Positions 22,045-32,468 of a stretch of DNA of 64,000 bases are shown here, one piece after another. The stretch covers positions 325,501 to 389,500 of the forward strand of contig JALJCO010013382.1 in NCBI GenBank assembly GCA_023101725.1, read 5' to 3'. The DNA comes from Atherinomorus stipes. Its lineage: Eukaryota; Chordata; Actinopteri; Atheriniformes; Atherinidae. The notes beneath the pieces are model-generated. The model was not told where the DNA came from and searched no databases. It was given only the letters and a program-made list of their open reading frames with translations. Each line of letters starts with the position of its first letter. Within the stretch, counting starts at the first letter, position 1. The translations under genes and the position numbers were made by a program.

Positions 22045-23027
22045 CAGGGAGTGCAGAATTATTAGGCAAATGAGTATTTTGACCACATCATCCTCTTTAT
22101 GCATCTTGTCTTACTCCAAGCTGTATAGACCGAAAGCCTCCTACCAATTAAGCCTATCAGGTGATGTGCATCTCTGCAATGAGAAGGGATGTGGTCTATG
22201 ACATCAACACCCTATATCAGGTGTACACAAGCTCATCTTTGATGATACCAGCCCATACCAGTACCCCACCTCCACCTTGCTGGTGTCTGAGTCGGATTGG
22301 AACTCTCTGCCCTTTACCGATCCAGCCACAGGCCCATCCATCTGGCCCATCAAGACTCACTCTCATTTCATCAGTCCATAAAACCTTAGAAAAATCAGTC
22401 TTGAGATATTTCTTGGCCCACTCTTGACGTTTCAGCTTGTGTGTCTTATTCAGTGGTGGTGGTTTTTCAGCCTTTCTTACCTTGGCCATGTCTCTGAGTA
22501 TTGCACACCTTGTGCTTTTGGGCACTCCAGTGATGTTGCAGCTCTGAAATATGGCGAAACTGCTGGCAAGTGGCATCTTGGCAGCTGCACGCTTGACTTT
22601 TCTCAGTTCATGGGCAGTTATTTTGCGCCTTGGTTTTTCCACACGTTTCTTGCGACCTTGTTGACTATTTTGAATGAAACGCTTAATTGTTCGATGATCA
22701 CGATTCAGAAGCTTGGCAATTTTAAGAGTGCTGCCTCCCTCTGCAAGATATCTCACTATTTTTGACTTTTCGGAGCCTGTCAAGTCCCTCTTCTGACCCA
22801 TTTTGCCAAAGGAAAGGAAGTTGCCTAATAATTCTGTTTGCCTAATACACCTGATATAGGGTGTTAATGTCATTAGACCACACCCCTTCTCATTACAGAG
22901 ATGCACATCACCTGATATGCTTAATTGGTAGGAGGATTTCAGCCTATACAGCTTGGAGTAAGACAACAAACATAAAGAGGATGGTGTGGTCAAAATACCC
23001 ATTTGCCTAATAATTCTGCACTCCCTG
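22045..23027 (-). mobile_element. Tc1/mariner-type element with long inverted repeats and truncated transposase
   Basis: 983 bp starting CAGGGAGTGCAGAATTATTA and ending with its reverse complement. The inverted repeats are long: left 22045-22225 and right 22846-23027, about 180 bp each. An extra copy of the TIR word TTGCCTAATAATTCTG lies inward at 22821-22836, an IR/DR-like layout. The right flank is TA and the left is TC, consistent with a decayed TA target. The transposase frame on the minus strand is truncated. Confidence 0.9.
22217..22801 (-). pseudogene. Truncated Tc1/mariner transposase (194 codons)
   Basis: The frame begins MGQKRDLTGSEKSKIVRYLA, followed by a helix-turn-helix region with Lys/Arg-rich linker (GRKKRVEKPRRKITAHELRK). 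The first catalytic Asp is in VLWTDEMRVSLDG, then VLVWAGIIKDELVYT, where it stops. Full transposases of this family are about 340 aa, so the C-terminal part with the second and third catalytic acids is missing. The break coincides with the inner edge of the left inverted repeat, pointing to one internal deletion. The frame has no stops or shifts, so the copy is fairly young. Confidence 0.85.
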
Positions 23028-23410
23028 TATTAAACTTGGACAGGTTTCTTTGCCACTTGAATCTCAAAATAAAACGGTTTACAATTGTCCCACTGAACAT
23101 AAATATTTCTCACTTTGGGAAAACTAAACTGAATAGATGTGCAAATAAAATAAAAATGAAGTGCTTTTGAAAACAAAATTACCACAGTTAGTAAAACAGC
23201 AAAACAAAGTAGTATATGAAAACACAAATCGGTGCATTAATAAATTAAATATTTCAGTCAGTGCATTATAATCTCAAATGTCTGAATGAATAATGAAAAC
23301 CTGGACACACATTCTAACTTGTAATTTCAACTGTGTGTAAAATTTAACCTGATCTTCCAGATACACATAGAAATCAGTGGAAAGCAGCCACTTTTCTACA
23401 TGCTGGACCA

Positions 23411-23539
23411 CAAAATCTTGCCAGATTTCGTGACTCAACGATGAAATTTGGTGAGATTTCATTAGTAAAATATCAATCTTATATCGGCATATAAATGATC
23501 ACAGTATTTCAGTGTATTGATATTTTGTCCCACCCCTGT
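23411..23539. mobile_element. Fragment of hAT MITE D (copy 4)
   Basis: Retains the inner words GAGATTTCATTAGTAAAATA, TATCGGCATAT and the right end CAGTGTATTGATATTTTG..CCCACCCCTG. The left end is lost. Confidence 0.6.
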
Positions 23540-23786
23540 ATAAAATTGCCCCATGATATTTAGGGTGAGCATGAATAAAGTGGGACAATGGGCAAACTGG
23601 GACAGTTAAGCTTAATCTTTACATGTGTTTACTTCTGTAAAAATCACCATTGACCATGTCATAGGGCAGCATGAGATTAAAACAAAAAGGTTCTGTGTGG
23701 ATGATGTGGCTGTTTGGTTCATAAGCAGAAATTGCGTTGAGGTTAGATTTCAGAAAATGTCCCAGTTTACCCATACTCACCCTACT

Positions 23787-24323
23787 AGCGACTATAAGTC
23801 GTTCTTGAGTATAAGTCGCATCAGTCAAAAAAATGCATCATGAAGAGGAAAAAAACATATATGTCGCACCGGACTGTAAGTCATATTTATTTATTAAAAA
23901 TAGGGTGATTTTCTAATTTTTAATATCCAACTTGTTACTGCTAAAAATGACCCAATCAGTCCAATTCCAAAATTAATGCCTGTAAATGATCATAAACTTC
24001 AGAATGAAGAAGGATAAACATGTTTTTTGAGGATTTGTTCCACCACACAGGCAGCTGTCCAAAATAAACTCCTCTCACTGAGAGGAGGCTATTTTGGGAT
24101 TTTTGCCCTTGGAGCAGAATATAGTTGTCACAAGCCTAGAGCCCCCTTTTTGACATTAGACGGTAATATTTACTCCTTGGCTCATGTCAGTCAATATGAA
24201 TTGATACTTAAAAATATGCTAAATTGTATATATTTTTATATATAAGTCGCACTGGACTATAAGTCACACAAGCCGCCAAACTATGAAAAAAAAGTGTGAC
24301 TTATAGTCTGGAAAATACGGTAT
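23787..24323. repeat. Dispersed repeat with TATAAGTCGCA-type ends, just upstream of thtpa
   Basis: Both ends carry repeated GACTATAAGTCG / ATAAGTCGCACTGGACTATA words, and the right end is CTTATAGTCTGGAAAATACG. This is a common vertebrate/fish DNA-transposon-like repeat whose class I do not assign. It ends about 94 bp before the thtpa ATG. Confidence 0.6.
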
Positions 24324-24416
24324 TTGTCTTCTCTTATAAGTTACAGTTGACTTTGTTGTTTTCGCAATGCAGACCATTTAGTCAGCGTTCATCTTACTAC
24401 AGGTGTGTGTTTTCAG

Positions 24417-26118
24417 ATGAGTGTGGAAGTGGAAAGAAAGTTTATATGCAGTGCAAGCACCCTAAAAACGCTGGAGGAGATCGGGGGTATGTATTTAATT
24501 GGTCTACCACACAATTACACATGAACACTCACAGAAATCTTTATCTGTGTTCAGCAACAACTTTGTTACAGTCACAGAAAGGCTTTTTCCAATAAGTGAT
24601 GCTAACGGCTGTGTAACGACAGCCATCTGTTCTTTGTTGATGATGAAATTCAGTGATGCTTGTTGCTCTCTAATTAATTAATATATTATCTGTTTTTTTT
24701 CCCTAAATGTGACTCCTGCAGTTTGTGTTGGGCAGCGCCAGTTTCATGACCAGTATTATGACACTCCTGATTTTAAGCTGACTTTGAGAGACTTCTGGCT
24801 GCGCAGGCGAAAAGGATGCTGGGAGCTCAAGTGCCCGGCAGAGATGGTCAGTGGGACAGAGGAGCCGAATGGAGACCCGTCTCTATGCACTCGCTACAAG
24901 GAGATCACAAATCTGCCTGAAATTTACAAGAATGTCAAAGAGGTCTTAAAAGATTCCTGCAAGGACGGCGAGTCAGCCCCCTCACAGGATGACGACTCCT
25001 GGCTGGGGAAACTGAATCTGGTTTGCTTTGCAGAGTTTACAACGGTGCGGCAGTCTTTTACTTTAGGAGACGAAGGAGTGCAGATTGATCTGGACCAAGC
25101 TGACTTTGGCTATCACGTGGGGGAGATAGAGGTCCTCGTACCAGAGGGGGGAGATGTTCAATCTGCACAGGTGAAGATCAGAAATGCTGCTCAAAAGCTG
25201 GGTAAGCTCAAAGGTTTCAAACCGCCCATTATCCTCACCAGTATCGTTTAAATCAGTGGTTCCCAAACCTTTTGAGCCACGACCCCCAAGATAAGATACA
25301 TTTGTGTTCACAACCCCCCCACAAGAACTGAATGCATAAATGTGTGATAGTAAGTGGGTCATCCTGTGGCCATCCTCTTAATTTGAGGCTGGAAATTGTA
25401 AGAATCTATAAATGTGGAGGATGAGGAGATTTTGATGGATTATGTTAACAGCTGCGGAAAACCACCCAAATTCCCAAATTCAGCTTTTCTCACCAAAATA
25501 GGGTTAAATTGGATTTTTTTTTAGAATAGCAGCTGTAATAACTTTTGTTTCTGGACACTCAGTGAAAATTCTACGTGTAAGACTTGAAAAGTATATCAGA
25601 AACTTCCTGAATAAGGATGATCATTGTTTTCTTGTGGATTTGATTCACTGCTGTGATAAGACACCTACATGCCCAAAATCAGCTTCTCTCCCTGAGATAA
25701 TGCCAAATTCAGATTTTTAACATGTACTGTATTAGTAATAACTTGATTATTTGTGCAATAATTGAGAGAAAAACAATGTGATAATTTGACAGATTAATCT
25801 ATTTGCAATAATGCATTAATTTTGATAACCCAAAAATACCCAAATTTATTTGATAAATGTAGGCTGTGTTTTTGCTTTTTACAATGATCTGGCACCCCCC
25901 TGAAATCATCCTACGACCCTCATTGGGGTCCCGAACCCCAGTTTGGGAACCACTGATTTAGATTGTCTGTTGTGATTTTCTCTGAAGCAGTAACAAGTTT
26001 CTCCTCCTCTCTCTCAGGTCTCACTGGAGATGAACGTGTTGAAGGAAAAATGAATGTTTACCTTAAAAGATATCACCCAGAGCACTATGCAAAACTACTG
26101 AGTGCGCATGTTTTGTGA
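24417..26118 (+). CDS. thtpa: Thiamine triphosphatase (CYTH fold), three coding exons, 216 aa
   Basis: THTPA hydrolyses thiamine triphosphate to the diphosphate in the cytosol; it is a CYTH triphosphate-tunnel enzyme. Coding exons are 24417-24486, 24722-25201 and 26018-26118 (651 nt with stop). Exon 1 starts MSVEVERKF and contains the family's ExExK metal/phosphate signature (EVERK). Exon 2 has DQYYDTPDFKLTLRDFWLRRR, the CWELKCP strand, and DQADFGYHVGEIEVLV near the end, all tunnel strands. Exon 3 ends KMNVYLKRYHPEHYAKLLSAHVL. Junctions G|GTATGT and G|GTAAGC are both phase 1. TTTTCAG stands directly before the ATG, so a non-coding exon upstream is possible. The human enzyme is 230 aa, so length fits. 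The first AATAAA I noticed downstream is at 27240-27245. Confidence 0.95.
25254..25955. mobile_element. hAT-type (Charlie-like ends) element in thtpa intron 2
   Basis: Ends CAGTGGTTCCCAAACC and GTTTGGGAACCACTG are inverted and typical of hAT-Charlie-type MITEs. The flanks GTTTAAAT and ATTTAGAT agree at 6 of 8 positions, compatible with an aged 8-bp duplication. It starts 52 bp after the exon 2 boundary and fills most of the intron. No coding capacity seen. Confidence 0.78.
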
Positions 26119-27929
26119 GAGATGTTATACTCTATTAGTGATGCTTGCAGTTTTCAACTTCATAATTTCTGTAAAATTGCAGTTTTATTTATTAGACTAA
26201 TTAAATTAATTCAATTGAATTATGGTTACTCGCAATTGTAAAGATGATCCATATGAGCCTGATTCTTCGAAATGTTTTCGAACCTTAGAAGTTTCACTTG
26301 CTGCTGCCATTTTTACTTGAATTTTTTTTCTGCACAATTTAAACAAGATTTTATGTGTTATTTGGGTGGAAATGATGGAATACAGACACATGCTGCGATG
26401 TCTGCAGATTCACTGGAAGAGTAATGGGAATGCAGAATGCTAATTCTCACTATGGGTGCTGCACTCAGGGCTGCAGGAGTGGGCACAGCTTACCTTTTTC
26501 ATACAAAAACACACATTTACCAAGTATAATGTTTAAAATGATTAAATGATTAGTAAAATGATTAGTTGGCGCATAAATAGCAATGTGATATAACAATTGG
26601 ATCATTACCTATATTGGCAATTTTATTACAATAACATTCTGCAAATATCTGAGCTAAGGAATTAGATGTTTTAATATTTTATTTTCTCTTTGTGATTTGA
26701 TATGAATGGCAGTGATGTGATATTATCTCATATCAGTCACTTACTCCTGAATCAAATCAAATCTAAATTGTATTGTGGCAGAATTTGTGATATTGACAAA
26801 CACTGAATCAATATATTGTGTTGTGATCAAACTTTATTCCTTTTTTAGAGCATGTGCAAAAATCGAACTTCCTCAGAGTTGAATACACTCCTTGGTAATA
26901 CACATACCTCTTATTTTATATTCAAATGCCATTGGAATATTGAGATTTCAATCATTTTCAGTGTGTAATGCAATGCTACTTTAATGCCTGTGCAGCCTTT
27001 CCACCTGTTGTTATGGGTATTTTTTTCCATTTTGCTGCAGTTTGCTATGAAACTGTCATATGAAGAAATATGTGGCTGCAGCCCTCAACAAACTGGGACC
27101 TTTTCAGACAAGCCCTGTCCTACAAATTCAATTCAGTTCATATCACCGATGAAACTGTAAAGTTGTATTTTCAAAACAAGCACAGTTTGTAAGCAAGAAG
27201 TATGTGTGATGTCCCAGTACTAATGTAATTTATTCACCGAATAAATCCAATTAGATAGTATTTTTTATGTTGAATGGTGCCATTTATTGTGTTATACCTC
27301 ATCGGTTGGCCTTTCCTATGGACATGCATTGGGTGCAAAGCAGGTTTAGTTTATTATGGATCCCCATTAGTCTTCACAGGTGAAGACTATTCTTCCTGGG
27401 GTCCAGATCAATATAAATTTTATAAACACAAGAAACAAAAAACACAGGTTAACAGAATTAACATTAAAATACAATACTAAGCACAAAAACTAACAAAAAA
27501 GCAACAATTGAATAGGTATGCAAAGCCAAAGCACCATAGATTTCCAATGAAAACAAGAACAAAATAATCATGTTTCCATCCTTTAAAGAGCCTTACAACT
27601 CTTCATTCAGTTCCCAGTTTAACTCAACAAAAATTTGTTTGTGTGATGTTCTGATGCAATGTTGTGGGCAGATAATTTACCTAATTATTTAATATTAATA
27701 ACTAATAAACTCATGAAAACAAATCTTATAGAATACAAACATAAATGGATCCTCCAGATTCTGCATTTTGGAGGATATGCACCACGTTAGGCAGCATACT
27801 GAATCATGGCATAGGATTAGTGTGCAGACACTGCAGGATTCATTATACTTTGCTGTTATCTGAGCACCAAAACCATCTCAATTATCAAGGATTCCTCAAT
27901 CACACCCAAAAAAATATTTGCTGTACAGT

Positions 27930-28660
27930 TGTACTTGAAAGTTTACATTACCTCCCATTAAAGAAAAGGCTAAATTCAAAATAATTCAAATAAGAAACTG
28001 AAAAAACTAATAATGAATGAAAGTTTACTAAATATATCAATATTTTTGTAAACTAAAATATTGATTTAGAAAACAAACACAACTGTCCCAGACAAATTAG
28101 AGCACTTTGTCATGAACAGTGGATCAAAATACCTGTCAACAGGTGCAGAAATCTGATTGGACGTTACAGAAAACACTTGATTGCAGTGATTGCCTCAAAG
28201 TGTTGCTCAACAACATTTTAGTTTGTTTACTTGTTTTTGATATTTCTGTTGAACCACTTCAAAATCAATGTCATCATTTTCATATGACATTAAAACTGTC
28301 TGATCTTGTTTCACTGAACGCTTTCTGCAAATTTAAAAAAAAAAAAATCACCATCACATATCCAGTCAACAATGCCTGTATTTTCACTTGCAATTTGTCC
28401 ATGTTATTGTCACAATTATTGCCCTTTATCATTTTATTTGTTATTTTAAAATGTTGAATTTTAATTTTGGTATTTCTCTCTATTTATTTATTCTGACGTG
28501 TGCTGCTGCCTTTCTTGGCCAGGTCACCCTTGTGAACAAGGTCTTGATCTCAATGGGTTTTTATCTAGTTAAATAAAGGATTAATAAAAATAAAAAAATA
28601 CTAAAATTTTGATTTATTATTACCTTTTTCAATTTCAGCTTATTTCACTGGCAGCTGATC
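27930..28660 (+). repeat. Dispersed repeat family F, copy 1, split by a LINE tail
   Basis: Shares long stretches with 48640-49135 in the same orientation: AACTGTCCCAGA, TTAGAGCACTTTG, CTGTCAACAGGTGCAG, AACACTTGATTGCAGT and CAAAATCAATGTCAT, then TTATTTCACTGGCAGCTGAT. The middle, about 28300-28605, is not in the other copy and is the LINE insertion. Class unknown. Confidence 0.65.
28300..28605 (+). mobile_element. 3' end of a Rex1/Babar-like non-LTR retrotransposon
   Basis: Contains CTTGGCCAGGTCACCCTTGT, AAGGTCTTGATCTCAATGGG and TAGTTAAATAAAGGATTAAT followed by an A-rich tail. These are remembered hallmarks of the 3' UTR of fish Rex1/Babar (CR1-group) LINEs. 5'-truncated and non-coding. It interrupts repeat F. 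Confidence 0.6.
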
Positions 28661-30786
28661 TGTTTCCGTCTCTAATGTTAGGGTACGTGAACTTTCAAGC
28701 ACAACTGTATCTCATCAAAAATCTTTACATGATCAGTAGCTGCTTTTTTTTCTCTTTTCTTTTAATTAAATCAATCTCTCACATGACAGAGAACCATTAC
28801 AAGAACAATGATAGTTACAGACAAAGAAGGGGAACAAAAGAAAAGCAGAACTAACTGTGAAGCAACAAGTTTCAACTTAATTAAGAATGCAGTAGTTTCT
28901 ATTTTGGCCAAAGGGGGAAGTTTCTCTTTAAAGATGCAATCAAACAAGGCAAAGTCCATGGCTGTTTAATGATAATCCCATATACAGTATACTGGTTAAG
29001 AAAGACAGCAAGAAAAATGTGAATTTTCAGGCTTTAAGCAGTGAGATGGAGGTAAGGAGGTGTTTTACAGCTTAAAGTGGACTGGACCCTGTCATGAATT
29101 GCTGTGCTGATTTTGTCTCCATTGTGTCAAAACAAGTTCTTATGAGTTTGTGAACCACATACTCAGTGTTACTTTTGGTTTCTGTAAATGGTCATTTGAA
29201 ATGAGGCGCTAACAGCTCAAAAATGAGTTCTGAATAATCATGATCACTAAAGTGAATGGTACTTAAGGAAACAAACATCTTCATTTTGAGGTAGCAGATT
29301 ACAGTAGGTGGTTTTTCTTGAGAAAAGGCCAACTTATAAGTGTAAAGGAATTTTATTTATTTATTTTTTTTACTGGTGATTATGGAGTAAATTCACTTGG
29401 GATGTAAAGAAAAGGGCATCAAAAATGAAGTAATTGCAGGAATGGCTTCTGTTTAATCGCTTGGCTTCTGTTTAATCTGACAACTTCAGTTACAAATACA
29501 TTTATAACTTTATAAAATCATATATTGTGCAAAGTTAAGCCATGAATGAAACTGTAAGCAAACTGAAATATTTTTAACTGACTGACGTCTGAATGCAAAT
29601 GACTGATATTCCTATAAATTCATTTTGTGTAAATATAGTTTATTTTAGTTTAGGTTTTCTGAAATGTTCCTGCTTATTCGGCTTTATTTTATTATTTTAC
29701 TCACAGGTTTGGGTTGTTAGTTGCTCAGAGCAAACATTGTTAAATTCTGAGAACATTTTCTAAATGTCTTCAAGCCATATGATTAACTGATTTCCATTAT
29801 AAGCATGATTATAAATCGGAGCTTGATAAGTAATACTTAAACTCCAGCTTTGTTTATCAAACCAGAAAAGCACTGCTCTCGTTAATTCACAATGATGCAA
29901 TAAATTAACATACAAAAACTGTATAGCAGTTTAATTTTTCTGCTTGCATACTTTCACACGACCAAGATTTTAATTGCAGGACTTGCTTGGGATGAATTAT
30001 TTTACCGTGTAATTGTATAAATAATTTAAAAGTATTTCTCCCACCTTTAAATCTTAGCTATCACCCATGTTTCATTTACTTTTGCTCTGGGAAAAACAGA
30101 CCCTACATGCAGGGCAGATTTATTTGCTTGTTTGTTTATTTATTTGTTTATTTTACTTTGTTCCTGCCCAATGTCATGGCAAACAGAATAATGGTCTGGC
30201 TGCCTTGTGCTGAACAAATTTCCTTTGCCAAGGGTGATTTTTAAACACCATAAGGTTCCCTTTGAAACTTAAGTATTATTCTTTATTTTCTAAATTGATT
30301 ATATTGAATTGCAAGTTAATGGTGGCAGGGGGAACAAGAGAAGGGGGAGAGTAAAAAGAAGGAAAAGGGGATCAAGATAACACATGTCTACTGGTTTTGT
30401 CAGTAAACGTATTGTAAGTTCTGTAAGATCCACCTGAATAGTTTCTATTTATAAATGTAATGTAACTTTCTGTCGCACAAGTTTTGGACTGTCTGCTTTT
30501 TCTACAGTGAGACTCACAGAAGTTTTTAAAAACACTTAAATTTGTGTCAGTTGACTTCAACATAAACTTTTAGTCATTTCTCAGTGCCAGTAAAATGTGT
30601 TTGTGTCTGTCTGTGAGACCATGTGTGATGCTGATGTTTTTTATTGTGCCCCATCTGGTGACCGAAGATGTAAACTAGCCTGAGGCTAACTCTGGTACAA
30701 TGCACATTTATCATTAGCCTCATAGCATAACTGCTGAGCCTGAGCTCATATTCTGGCCAAATTGTAATATCTGCCTAATGGCTTAA

Positions 30787-30988
30787 ATGCACAACAACTC
30801 TACTATTTCCTGAACTTAAGTCAGCTCCTTTGTTTCCTGTCTTTCATTATTGGACAATCCAGGTGTGTCTGACCATTTTTGGCGTGGTTGCTGAGGTCAG
30901 GCACACTTGGATTAATCGGTTGGTCCAGTAATGAAAGACAGGAAACAAAGGAGCTGGCTTAAGTTCAGGAAGTAGTGGAATTGTGCAT
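30787..30988. repeat. 202-bp foldback palindrome
   Basis: The left arm (ATGCACAAC, TTTCCTGAACTTAAG, CTCCTTTGTTTCCTGTCTTT) is reversed in the right arm (AAAGACAGGAAACAAAGGAG, CTTAAGTTCAGGAA, TTGTGCAT), with a short loop near 30880. Probably a foldback MITE. No convincing target duplication. Confidence 0.75.
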
Positions 30989-31859
30989 ATAGCCCTCTGT
31001 ACAATCAAAACGACCCCCTCCAACACCCCCCCCCCCCCCAACAAACAAACAAACACATAAAAACCCCCACAAAAAAACAACAAAACCCCAAACAAATTAA
31101 AAAAAACAAAACAAAAAAAAGAGGAAAACGGACACCCAGCAGCTACACCTGCAAAGTAACTTACAGAAAATCATTTATGACATCTGTAAGTAAACGAAGT
31201 AGAGAATCATCAGGAGCACCTATGGGCAAACAAACTGTGATAAAAGCAGTGCACTGCTACAGTGGCTACACAATATTTATCTGAATGAATCAATTGTGGA
31301 ACTATTTATAGGAAATACATTAAGATGTTGTTTTAAATGCCTACAAAATTTTGTCCTGATTAGCAAAACTTTAATTACATGAAAATGAATAAGTTTTTTA
31401 AAAAGAAACAATCAAAAACAAGCTTTTTTTTTCTTTTTATGTTCATGTTTTTTTAAAAAATTTGCACGATGCTGTCATAGCATTAACTCTAAAATTATCA
31501 TACTATTTAAAGGCCACACTACTTTTTTTTTTTTTTTTTTTTCCTTTTAAGGCAGAAAGCCCTTTGACAAATAAACCAATTGACCTTTGGCTTTGCATTT
31601 GAAATTGACCACAAACCAAAAGAAAATTTATACACTATAACTGGTTTGACTGTCATTTTATTTTAAAAAACGATTTTTCTTCATGATTTTATATATTTAT
31701 TAATTCTTAATCAGCAAACTAAAAGGATGCAAAGACAAAACAAGTACATAAAGCTCAGAAATTAGCCTTACTTTTATTTCTAACATATTTATTGGTCATA
31801 TGAAGCTGCTAAAAGGTAAGAAGTTTATTTGTTTAGGTAACATTTGCTCGGCACTGCTG

Positions 31860-31869
31860 GTCACGTGAC
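31860..31869 (+). promoter_or_regulatory. Palindromic GTCACGTGAC (CLEAR/USF E-box) in the dcaf11 promoter
   Basis: An exact ten-base palindrome lies just upstream of the presumed dcaf11 first exon in a CpG-rich stretch. GTCACGTGAC is the consensus of TFEB/MiT (CLEAR) sites and also suits USF. Which factor binds is inference. Confidence 0.6.
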
Positions 31870-31879
31870 GGCGAAAGTG

Positions 31880-32109
31880 CAGGAGGGGGCCACGCGCAGG
31901 GTTTTTTCACACTTTTGTAAACAACATGGCGATTCATGGACTGGCCCTGTTAGCCGACTGATCAAACACTGCTGCTGAAGCTTCGGGTTGTTGTGTAAAG
32001 CAGCGTTGTGTGACAGGCTGCGCTGAAGTTTCGGTCTTAGCAAACTGTCGAGCTCGCATCGAAACGACAAGGAGCTGGACCCACGAGCTGTCACGAAGAC
32101 AGTCAAACG
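31880..32109 (+). other. Putative dcaf11 non-coding first exon with an 11-codon upstream ORF
   Basis: A CpG-rich stretch ends in AACG|GTAGCT, a plausible donor. The next acceptor is CCCCCTCAG, three bases before the dcaf11 ATG. It contains ATGGCGATTCATGGACTGG..TGA (31926-31961), a short uORF with A at -3. The transcription start is a guess. Confidence 0.5.
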
Positions 32110-32468
32110 GTAGCTAATGTTATCGTCAGGTCGTTAGCTCATTTTAGCTAGCTCGTCAGAAACCCGTCCCTGCATCCTTAATAGTGATTAACTTTACGTA
32201 GTGTGCAGATATGCCGGTCGATTTCTGCAGCAGAACACATAGTTTGTTTGTGTGGAAAAGTCAAAGTGCAAAAGCTTAAGTAAATACCGTGAACCGAGTT
32301 GTTTGGCTGCTGTATGTAAGAGTAATGTTCTGCAGCTATTATTACCCAACGGCTCGTTTTCTGATTTCCTCTCTGTCAGTAAACACTGCATAAGCCTCAC
32401 CTAACTTCCCCAGGTACATCTGCAACTGTCCCTAACTGTCATAACTCTGCGCCAGGCCCCCTCAGTCT

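Larger units (their letters stand above)
26119..31800. other. Intergenic region between thtpa and dcaf11, repeat-rich
   Basis: AT-rich, no gene recognised. It contains the thtpa 3' UTR, repeat family F with a retrotransposon tail inside (27930-28660) and a foldback palindrome (30787-30988). Simple A- and C-rich tracts lie near 31027-31120. The stretch of about 28700-30780 shows nothing I can name. Confidence 0.5.

Noticed and set aside
27330..27480. LINE 3' fragment suggested by TTATTATGGATCCCCATTAG
   Set aside because: The words look like a repeat, but I could not define class or boundaries.
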